Positions 18,071 to 26,261 of a stretch of 64,000 nt of DNA are shown one piece after another. Source of the stretch: an uncultured Draconibacterium sp. GTDB lineage: Bacteria; Bacteroidota; Bacteroidia; Bacteroidales; Prolixibacteraceae. Under the pieces are notes generated by a model that ran no database searches, was not told the origin of the DNA, and saw only the letters and a list, made by a program, of their open reading frames with translations. Position 1 is the stretch's first letter. Each line of letters starts with the position of its first letter. A program made the translations under genes and the position numbers. The stretch spans positions 1-64,000 of the forward strand of contig CANLMQ010000001.1 in the NCBI GenBank assembly GCA_947492175.1, read 5' to 3'.

Positions 18071-19036
18071 TTATTTTATTTTTTTTATCTCGATAATTTT
18101 ATCCTCGAATAATTTAATTCGGTCAATCTTCCCTTCCTCGTTTCTTTTAAAATGAAATTCTATTGGTTGATTCTCATCAAGAAAGAATATGGTTTCCGAT
18201 GCTGGTTTTAACTCATGGTCCCTGTTATTTACCCGGGCAATAAGTTTCCCCTCTTCAACCAGAATACTTAATGGAGTCTCCACGCCTCTTTCGCGCAACA
18301 GGTATTCCCCGGTATAATCCTGATATATGGCTGTATCAATTTCCACCTGTTTGTAACGAAACTTTTTCTGCTGTAGGAGCCAGTCATAAAGTTGTGAATC
18401 GTCATAAGCCATTCGCCAGGAGTCGTGACCAACGCCGGGATAAACAGTAAATTTCACATCCTTATTATAGTTTTTAAGCGCATTAACCATTGTTTCCGAC
18501 GAACTTAACGGAACTACAGTATCGTCTGCTCCGTGGAAACACCAAACAGGCATATGTCTTAATTTCCAAATATCTTCTCCGTTTCCGCCGCCACAAATCG
18601 GCACAATTGCCGCAAACATTTCAGGGTGTTCTATTGCAAGTTTCCATGTTCCAAAACCTCCCATACTTAGTCCGGTCAGATAAATTCGGTCCGGATCAAT
18701 CCGTTTGGTGCTTATCATATTTTGTACGAGTTTGTAGAGCAGATCGGTATTCCATCCCCGCCGTGCCTGCGGCGAAACAACAATAAAAGGAAACTTGTGC
18801 CCTTGTTCAATCATCATGGGAGGTCCATGAACTTTTATTTTTTCAAGATTGGTTCCCTGCTCTCCTGCTCCATGAAGAAACAGCATTAAAGGCCATTGTT
18901 TTGTAGTATCGCTTTCATAATCTTCGGGCATATAAAGCAAATAATCTATATCAAATACAAATCGTTCGTTTGTCTGTTGACCTTTTGCCAGATAGACGAA
19001 AAACAGGACAGAAAAAATCAATAATTTTATTCTCAT
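18071..19036 (-). CDS. Secreted alpha/beta-hydrolase (phospholipase/carboxylesterase-like)
   Basis: 321-aa predicted esterase of the alpha/beta-hydrolase superfamily with an N-terminal signal peptide (MRIKLLIFSVLFFVYLAKG). The start is the ATG at 19034-19036; the longer reading frame would need a TTG. The nucleophile motif GLSMGG places the catalytic Ser at 124, GADD supplies the acid near 171-172, and GVGHDSW holds His 204. A C-terminal domain of about 90 residues follows. Substrate unknown; an acyl ester or a peptide is possible. It sits alone between permeases P8 and P7 on the same strand, so it may be co-transcribed. Whether it serves the transporter is only a guess from position. Confidence 0.88.
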   Translation of the reverse strand: MRIKLLIFSVLFFVYLAKGQQTNERFVFDIDYLLYMPEDYESDTTKQWPLMLFLHGAGEQGTNLEKIKVHGPPMMIEQGHKFPFIVVSPQARRGWNTDLLYKLVQNMISTKRIDPDRIYLTGLSMGGFGTWKLAIEHPEMFAAIVPICGGGNGEDIWKLRHMPVWCFHGADDTVVPLSSSETMVNALKNYNKDVKFTVYPGVGHDSWRMAYDDSQLYDWLLQQKKFRYKQVEIDTAIYQDYTGEYLLRERGVETPLSILVEEGKLIARVNNRDHELKPASETIFFLDENQPIEFHFKRNEEGKIDRIKLFEDKIIEIKKIK

Positions 19037-19113
19037 AGTTTGATAATTTAAATTACACCTATTCAAGTGATTTTACTTTCTTCAGTAGTTTTCCGGAAAT
19101 ACAATACTTTTCA

Positions 19114-21456
19114 CTATTCATACCTCAATGCCTCCACCGGATTCTTCGTTGCCGCCCGCATGCTTTGCCAGCTAACCGTTAATAGAGCAATGCCCAGTGC
19201 CAATACTCCTGCCAAAGCAAAAATCGTCCAACTTATATTGATTTTATACGCAAAGTTTTCGAGCCACTTGCTTACTGCATACCAGGCTACCGGAGTGGCA
19301 ATAAAAAATGCCACAAACACCCATTTAATAAAATCGATATTTAACAAATTAACGATTTGTCCCATTTGGGCACCATTTACCTTACGCACTCCTATTTCTT
19401 TTCTGCGGTTTTGTGCTGTGTAACTTGCCAATGCAAAAATTCCGAGCGATGAAATTAGTATAGCGAAAACGGCAAAATAGCCAACTATGCGGGCAGTACG
19501 TTCTTCTTTTTGGTAAGCGGCATTTAAGGCATCTTCAATAAAACCAAAATTCAGGGGCTCTGCCGGAGCAATATCTTTAAAAATGGCTTTTGACTGCTCA
19601 ACAATTGTACTCAGATTACTGCCACTTCCTCTTATTAATACATAACTTGCCCATTCCATACGTGTTACTGTAAACATGGTTGGACGCGGTTTCTGATACA
19701 ATGACCTGAAATTCATATCTTCAACGACTTCGTTGATTTTTACCACATTGTCGTACATTTTAAATTCGTTGTACGGTGGTTCCAGTTCCAGCTCATTTAC
19801 AGCAGTTCGGTTTATAAGGACAGTACCAAACATATTATCCGCTAACGAAATCCTGTTTCTTAAAGGAATACCAAGAGCCGAAAAGAAAGCTGTGTCAACC
19901 CTGAACTGATCAAAACTCATGGGCCTTTCGTTATATACAAAAGACTGGTTATTGATCCTTCCTCCCGGAAAATCCTGGCAAAATGAAACAGCCCGCACCC
20001 CGGGTATTTTCATCAGTTCATCTCTGAAAGCATTTTTCTGTTTGTTGGTTTCCCCATTCATTCCAATATAAAATGTATGATCCTTATCAAATCCGAGGTT
20101 ATAATTTTTCATATAACCGGTTTGCCTGATTATAAAGGCAACTACCACAATCAATGCAATGGATACAGAATATTGAAAAACAACCATAGCTTTTTGTCCA
20201 AAACTATTTTTAAGTCTCGAAGGAACTCCTTTTACAATTTCTGCTGATTTGAATCCTGAAAGAATAAGAGAAGGAACCAGTCCGGCAATAAATCCGATGA
20301 TAAAAACAACCAACACACTACGCCACAAAAAACCACTGTTAAATACGTCGACGAATGTAAAGTTGGTATTTACAAGCTGATTAAACCCGGGAAGAATAAA
20401 AGCAGTCAGAAAAACTGCTATTATAGTTGAGATAAAAGCAACTAGGGTTGATTCAATTAAAAACTGCCAGATAATACTTTGGCGCGATGAACCAACAATT
20501 TTTTTAATTCCAACCTCTTTGGCCCTCTTAACCGACTGTGTAATACTCAAATTAATGTAATTTATAGCAGCAATAACAACCACAGAAAAAGCTATAATTG
20601 CCAGGATATTCAGAAACTTTTTATTGCCTTGTCTTGTACCGATGTACCCAAGTCCCGGACGGTTAAAATAAACCTCTTCAAGTGGCGTAAATAAAATTGT
20701 GTTGCTTCGGTTATTCTTAAAAACCCAATAAAACGCTTTTACTTTTTCATATAATTCGGCTTCGCGCACCTTTAAATTGCTGTTCTTATATGCCTGCACG
20801 TAAAGTCCAAACGAACTATTTCCGTACCCCCCCATAAAGTTCTTTGCTCCTTCGTCATTCATTCCCCATATTCTAGGCAACATAGAAAAATTGATAATCA
20901 TATCGGGTTTAACGAAATGGGTATTATCTTTAAAATTCCTGAAAACTCCCGATACGGTAAATGAACTTCCGTTGAAATCAAAAACCTCCCCTACCGGGTT
21001 TTTATCTCCGAAGATTTTTTGAGACAAACTCTCTGACAACACAACATTTTCTTTTGCCGACAATAGTTTGTCTGCTTCTCCTATCATTAGCGGAAAAGAA
21101 AACATGGTAAAGAATGCCGAATCTACCAAAAGACAATCGCCGCTGTTGAGTTTTTGCCCGTTATAGGTTATGGTTCCTTTTTGACTGTAAACCCTGGTAT
21201 AATTTTCAACTTCAGGAACATTCTCTAAAATATACTGTCCAAACGGAGGAGCAAATGTTTCAATTTTATCACCATGTACCCGGAATATCCGATCTTTACT
21301 GGCGTGAAAAGCATCGACTGAGATTTCGTTTGAAATATACGAAGACAATAACAGCACCAGTGTGACTGCAACTGCCAATCCAAAAATATTTATTGCAGAA
21401 TGAAGTTTATTTCTCTGCAAATTACGGAGCATTAATTTAAGTTGTGTCCAGAACAT
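19114..21456 (-). CDS. MacB/FtsX-type ABC transporter permease P8
   Basis: 780-aa permease, plan as P1. Periplasmic motif SESLSQKIFGDKNPVGE; first coupling segment RAKEVGIKKIVGSSR, close to that of the B-type permease at 29425; second coupling segment RRKEIGVRKVNGAQM near 684. The tail is the most diverged of the eleven: KINISWTIF replaces KTTLSWWIF, and SMRAATKNPVEALRYE replaces the usual SWRAATRN form. It lies 37 bp after P9. The esterase gene follows in the direction of reading only after the next upstream-downstream junction at 19036-19114. Confidence 0.93.
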   Translation of the reverse strand: MFWTQLKLMLRNLQRNKLHSAINIFGLAVAVTLVLLLSSYISNEISVDAFHASKDRIFRVHGDKIETFAPPFGQYILENVPEVENYTRVYSQKGTITYNGQKLNSGDCLLVDSAFFTMFSFPLMIGEADKLLSAKENVVLSESLSQKIFGDKNPVGEVFDFNGSSFTVSGVFRNFKDNTHFVKPDMIINFSMLPRIWGMNDEGAKNFMGGYGNSSFGLYVQAYKNSNLKVREAELYEKVKAFYWVFKNNRSNTILFTPLEEVYFNRPGLGYIGTRQGNKKFLNILAIIAFSVVVIAAINYINLSITQSVKRAKEVGIKKIVGSSRQSIIWQFLIESTLVAFISTIIAVFLTAFILPGFNQLVNTNFTFVDVFNSGFLWRSVLVVFIIGFIAGLVPSLILSGFKSAEIVKGVPSRLKNSFGQKAMVVFQYSVSIALIVVVAFIIRQTGYMKNYNLGFDKDHTFYIGMNGETNKQKNAFRDELMKIPGVRAVSFCQDFPGGRINNQSFVYNERPMSFDQFRVDTAFFSALGIPLRNRISLADNMFGTVLINRTAVNELELEPPYNEFKMYDNVVKINEVVEDMNFRSLYQKPRPTMFTVTRMEWASYVLIRGSGSNLSTIVEQSKAIFKDIAPAEPLNFGFIEDALNAAYQKEERTARIVGYFAVFAILISSLGIFALASYTAQNRRKEIGVRKVNGAQMGQIVNLLNIDFIKWVFVAFFIATPVAWYAVSKWLENFAYKINISWTIFALAGVLALGIALLTVSWQSMRAATKNPVEALRYE

Positions 21457-21493
21457 AATTGTAATTTTTAATCAATTTTCTACCAAAACCTTG

Positions 21494-23836
21494 CTATTCA
21501 TACCTCAACGCCTCCACTGGATTCCGCATAGCTGCCCGCCAGCTTTGCCAGCTAACTGTCAGCAATGCAATTCCCAAAGCCAGCACTCCGGCCAGGGCAA
21601 ATATCCACCAGCTTAAAGTGGTTTTGTAAGCAAAGTTTTCAAGCCACTTTTGCATGGCGTAGTATGCAAATGGGCATGCAATTACAAATGCAATAGCTAC
21701 CCATTTTACAAAGTCTTTGTTCAGCATGGTGAGTATTTCCGAGATTTTGGCACCATTGACTTTGCGGATGCCGATTTCTTTTGTTCGTCGTTCCATTACA
21801 AAAAGAGATAAACCTATTAATCCCAGAATAGCAATGGATATAGCCAACACCATAAAACAGGTGAATATTGTTTTGGTATATTTTTCCGATTGATACAATC
21901 GTTCAAACCGTTCATCGATAAACTGATATGCAAATGGAGAACCAGAAAGGTCGAATTCCTGCCACGTATTTTTTATAAGCTCAATTGTATTGGCTAAATC
22001 AGTTTGATTTGTTCGTATTGAAATGCGATTGTAGCTTGAAGGATCCTTATAAAGGATGATCGGAAATACGGCATTGTGCAACGATTCGTAATTGAAGTTT
22101 TCCAACACACCAACGATTCTCCCTTTTTCATTTCCATATTCAACAAACTGCCCGATTGCTGCTTCGGGCGATTCCCATCCAATTTTTTCCACAGCCGAGC
22201 GGTTTACCAAGTATTCTTTTTCTTCCTTTGTTGTACTGCTGATATTATTACCGGCAATCAATTTCATTTCGTAAGTTAGAACAAAATGTTCGTCGGCCCG
22301 AATATTGGCCACCCGAAAACCAAGCGGTTCCATTTTTCCATTGTTGGAAGCTTTCATTCCATTACTGTCAGAAAGACGTTGCGATGGTATTCTTTTAGAA
22401 CCGGACACATCGATTATATTCGGATTTTTAGTTAACCGCTCACGAAGTACATCCAGCTTTTCGATATGATTGGGCGATGCCCCCACTGTTATCACATTTT
22501 CCTGGTTAAGCCCAAGATTTTTTTTCTGCAAATAGTCTAATTGTTTATTCACTGTCAGAAAAGACATAATCAGGGCAATTGAAACAAAAAACTGGAAAAT
22601 AACCATTCCGTTACGAAACGACATTTTACTGTTGGAGGAAATATTCTTTTTACCCGAAAGCAATATTTTGGCCGGGTACACTCCTGATATCAATCCAATA
22701 AAAATTGATAAAATAAAAAATACAGCTAACATACTTAGGTTCTGACCTACTGAAAATGCCAGGTTACTGTTAAAAAGATCAGCCAAATAAGGAATGGCAA
22801 CACTAACAATTAGTAGTGCAACAATTAACGATACAAAACAAAACAAAACCGATTCGAGCATGAGTAAGGACAAGATGCGTTTACCTGTTGCCCCAATCAC
22901 TTTTCTAATCTGAATTTCCTTAATGCGTTTGGTGTAAATAGCAGTATTCAGATTAATGTAGTTGATGCTTCCCAAAATCAGAATCAATATAGCTATCGAT
23001 AACAACACATAAATACTTGAACGGCTTCCATACCAGTTGAAATGGATATCCAACAATTTTTCCATCCTTATTTTTGTCCAACTGGTTCCGTTATCAAATT
23101 GTTTGTTGATGAAATCATCGAGACGGGAGTCCAGTTGTTGAGGTTTATTCCTCATCAATACAAATGTTTCGTAATTATTGCTCCCCCAATCCTTTAATTC
23201 GTTTTCGCCAACTGCACTCGCATAGGTAGAAAAAGAAATAAAGATTTCAGGTCGGAAGTGGTTGTTTTGCCCCCAGTCTTTGAAGACTCCGGTGACTTTT
23301 AGATTATAACCAGTACCGTTTTCATCAAAAAATTCCATTGTTTTACCAACGGCATATTCGTTATTAAAATACTTACTGGCAATATTCTCTGAAACCACAG
23401 CAGTTAGAGGTTCATTTAACAAATTGTTTTCTGCGGAAAGCCCTTCGAATGAGAAAATATTCAGAATATCCGGCTCGGCAAAACAAACATCTGATTCCAT
23501 TACCTTTTGTTCGTTCAAACGAAAAAGCATTCCGGTATGAGATACCCTCGCTATATTTTCAATCTCCGAAAATTCGTCTTTCAACAGTGGGGCTATGGGA
23601 GGAGCTACAAAAGGTAAATGAAGATTTTCGGTTCCGTTATTATCGTAAAAGTACCGATGAACACGGTAAATCTGGTCGGCATTTTTGTGAAATCTATCGT
23701 AACTCAATTCATTCTTTATCCAAAGACCAATAAAAACAACACAAACAAAACCAATTACCAGCCCTGTTAAATTAATAGAGGTATACAAAGGGTTTCGTTT
23801 AATAAAGCGGATAATATTTGTACGTAATTTTTTCAT
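21494..23836 (-). CDS. MacB/FtsX-type ABC transporter permease P9
   Basis: 780-aa permease, plan as P1. Periplasmic motif SENIASKYFNNEYAVGK; first coupling segment RIKEIQIRKVIGATG, unusually similar to the second (RTKEIGIRKVNGAKISEIL, from about 684). Common tail from about 731 with RAAMRNPVEALRYE, a T-to-M change. The gap to P10 upstream is 97 bp. That gap contains a short stretch (about 23900-23930, GGGTCACTGCGAG) resembling a dispersed intergenic sequence of Bacteroidota. The gap to P8 is 37 bp. Confidence 0.93.
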   Translation of the reverse strand: MKKLRTNIIRFIKRNPLYTSINLTGLVIGFVCVVFIGLWIKNELSYDRFHKNADQIYRVHRYFYDNNGTENLHLPFVAPPIAPLLKDEFSEIENIARVSHTGMLFRLNEQKVMESDVCFAEPDILNIFSFEGLSAENNLLNEPLTAVVSENIASKYFNNEYAVGKTMEFFDENGTGYNLKVTGVFKDWGQNNHFRPEIFISFSTYASAVGENELKDWGSNNYETFVLMRNKPQQLDSRLDDFINKQFDNGTSWTKIRMEKLLDIHFNWYGSRSSIYVLLSIAILILILGSINYINLNTAIYTKRIKEIQIRKVIGATGKRILSLLMLESVLFCFVSLIVALLIVSVAIPYLADLFNSNLAFSVGQNLSMLAVFFILSIFIGLISGVYPAKILLSGKKNISSNSKMSFRNGMVIFQFFVSIALIMSFLTVNKQLDYLQKKNLGLNQENVITVGASPNHIEKLDVLRERLTKNPNIIDVSGSKRIPSQRLSDSNGMKASNNGKMEPLGFRVANIRADEHFVLTYEMKLIAGNNISSTTKEEKEYLVNRSAVEKIGWESPEAAIGQFVEYGNEKGRIVGVLENFNYESLHNAVFPIILYKDPSSYNRISIRTNQTDLANTIELIKNTWQEFDLSGSPFAYQFIDERFERLYQSEKYTKTIFTCFMVLAISIAILGLIGLSLFVMERRTKEIGIRKVNGAKISEILTMLNKDFVKWVAIAFVIACPFAYYAMQKWLENFAYKTTLSWWIFALAGVLALGIALLTVSWQSWRAAMRNPVEALRYE

Positions 23837-23933
23837 CTTTCAATTTTTTTTTCTGTGCTTTTAATAAATAATGTTTTCCGGCCTTTAAACACTCATACAA
23901 TTGGGTCACTGCGAGTTTCCTTTCGGGATTTCG

Positions 23934-26240
23934 CTATTCGTATCTCAACGCTTCAACCGGGTTTCGCGTAGCCGCCCGCCAACTTTGCCAACTAACGGTT
24001 AACAACGCAATTCCCAAAGCCAGCAAACCGGCAAGTGCGAAAATCCACCAACTTAATGTGGTTTTATAGGCAAAATTTTCGAGCCACTTTTGCATGGCGT
24101 AGTATGCAATTGGGCAGGCAACCACAAAAGCTATTGCTACCCATTTTATAAAGTCTTGGTTTAGCATTTTTAATATCTCGGAAACCCTGGCACCATTTAC
24201 TTTGCGAATACCGATTTCTTTGGTGCGTTTTACCGATGAAAATTCAGCCATACCAAGTAGGCCAAGACATGATAAAAACAGTGCGATAAGCGAATAAATT
24301 TTTATAGCTTTCGCCTGTTTCTCTTCCTTCTGGTACATGGAGTTTATCCAGTTATCATAAAAACGTAAATTAAAAGTCATTGAAGGCTCAAATTCCTTTA
24401 AAGTGTTTTGAATATATTGTAAAGTTTCCTGAATATTATTCCCAGCAATCCTGATATTCAAATGACTAACTTGTTCCGGGATATAATTCAATTGAATAAA
24501 GCCCAGTTCCTCATGCATTTTCTTGAAATGAAAATCTTCAACCACACCAACAATCTTTTTTCCCCAAATTTCTTTTCCTTCAATAGTACCCAGTTGTAGA
24601 TAATCATACGTCTTCTTGTTAATGATGCAGGCTGTTTTATCGGTAGGCCGAAAGTTTCTCCCCAGAACCAAATTAAGCCTAAAAGTTGAAAGGAAAGAAG
24701 TGTCGGTATTCATGCTTATCAACTGCTCAATTTCATATTCAACACTGTCACAGGTCCAACCACCAGAACCAGATGCATAGGTACTAAAAGGTAACCCGTG
24801 TGTGCCCGAGGCACTAACTATCTGCGGATTATTCAAAAGCCTTTCTTTTATAACGCCCGTTTTTCCATTCGTTTTCCCTTGCAAGGCAACCTCAAGTAAA
24901 AGCTCTTTATCAAAACCAACATCTTTTGTTTTAATATACTGTATTTGTTTATTAATTACTATCAAACAAATAATTAGCACTACAGTTACTGAAATTTGAA
25001 TGGTATTATATGCTCCCCGAAAACCGGAATTCTTCAGGCGCATCTTCCGTTGTAACAAATCAACCGGATTAAATTTTGAAACAGCAAAAGCAGGAACAAA
25101 ACCTGAAATTAGCCCAACGACAAGAAATATGACTACAATGGCAAATAATAATGTTGGTTGTTTCAGAGCTTCGTACAGGTCAATTTCGCGATTGAACAGT
25201 TCTTTAAAAACAGGGCTCAAAAAACTTGCAATCACAAGTGATAAAGTGATTGCAATGAAGAAGGCGATATAGGACTCACCTACAAACTGGTAAAAAATGG
25301 TCTGTGTCCTTGCTCCCGATGTTTTTTTGATACATATTTCTTTAAAACGCTCGTTATTAAATGCCGTGCTTAAATTTACATAATTAAGTATGGCCAATAC
25401 AAGAATTATTATTGCAATTATTGCCAGGAGCCTAATCATATCAATATTTGCATGCTCATAACTATCCCCGTTACTCCTTTTATCGAAATATATTTCCTTG
25501 AATGGCTGAACGGCCAGCTCTGCTTCTTCGTATCCTTCGTAAGGTTTTAAAATATCTTTTATCTTACTCTCTACTTCTATTTGACTTGCAGCATCGTGTA
25601 AAACAAAAACCATATCGTGTAAGTAGTATTTTTCCTGGTTATACCCCCTGTAAGATTGCCATATACTTTGTTCTAGGTTAAAAATTACATCATACTTTAA
25701 CGAGCTTGTCTTCAGGGGATTTGTCACCACCGCTTTTACCGTTTTCTGTTCCTTGTTCCCAAACTCTATCATTTCACCTACCGGATTCTTCTTTCCAAAT
25801 ACTTTTTGGGCAAACTGCTCGGTTATCAGCACATCTGTTTTTGCCAAAAGTAAGCCCTCTTTTTGCCCTTCAACAACTTTAACCGAAAAAACATCCAGAA
25901 AATTCTCATTTGCGGCCAGCACCGTAACACCATCTTTCTTATTGTTATATTCGTATAAAGTGCCGTTGCGATTGAGCATGCACATATTCTCTATTTCGGG
26001 TGCAGAGGCCAATACATCTTCGTAGATTCGTTTCGGAACCTGCACATTCCCATCCGTCTGCTTTATCCGGTACATATTGGCAAGGTTGGGATAATGCTTA
26101 TCAACACTTCGTTCCTCGATAATAAATGAAACAATTAAAACCAAAACAGCCAGGCTAACTGCAAAACCACCGATGGCAATACTGTATATCAGCTTCTGTT
26201 TCCTGAAATTCCGAAAATAGGATTTGAATATTGAATACAT
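23934..26240 (-). CDS. MacB/FtsX-type ABC transporter permease P10
   Basis: 768-aa permease, the shortest of the thirteen, plan as P1. Periplasmic motif TEQFAQKVFGKKNPVGE; first coupling segment RFKEICIKKTSGART; second coupling segment RTKEIGIRKVNGARVSEIL from about 672, and common tail from about 719. The reduction is in the periplasmic regions; both FtsX domains are full length. It lies 21 bp after P11, close enough for tight co-transcription. Confidence 0.93.
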   Translation of the reverse strand: MYSIFKSYFRNFRKQKLIYSIAIGGFAVSLAVLVLIVSFIIEERSVDKHYPNLANMYRIKQTDGNVQVPKRIYEDVLASAPEIENMCMLNRNGTLYEYNNKKDGVTVLAANENFLDVFSVKVVEGQKEGLLLAKTDVLITEQFAQKVFGKKNPVGEMIEFGNKEQKTVKAVVTNPLKTSSLKYDVIFNLEQSIWQSYRGYNQEKYYLHDMVFVLHDAASQIEVESKIKDILKPYEGYEEAELAVQPFKEIYFDKRSNGDSYEHANIDMIRLLAIIAIIILVLAILNYVNLSTAFNNERFKEICIKKTSGARTQTIFYQFVGESYIAFFIAITLSLVIASFLSPVFKELFNREIDLYEALKQPTLLFAIVVIFLVVGLISGFVPAFAVSKFNPVDLLQRKMRLKNSGFRGAYNTIQISVTVVLIICLIVINKQIQYIKTKDVGFDKELLLEVALQGKTNGKTGVIKERLLNNPQIVSASGTHGLPFSTYASGSGGWTCDSVEYEIEQLISMNTDTSFLSTFRLNLVLGRNFRPTDKTACIINKKTYDYLQLGTIEGKEIWGKKIVGVVEDFHFKKMHEELGFIQLNYIPEQVSHLNIRIAGNNIQETLQYIQNTLKEFEPSMTFNLRFYDNWINSMYQKEEKQAKAIKIYSLIALFLSCLGLLGMAEFSSVKRTKEIGIRKVNGARVSEILKMLNQDFIKWVAIAFVVACPIAYYAMQKWLENFAYKTTLSWWIFALAGLLALGIALLTVSWQSWRAATRNPVEALRYE

Positions 26241-26261
26241 AGGCTATTTTATTTCTAATTA

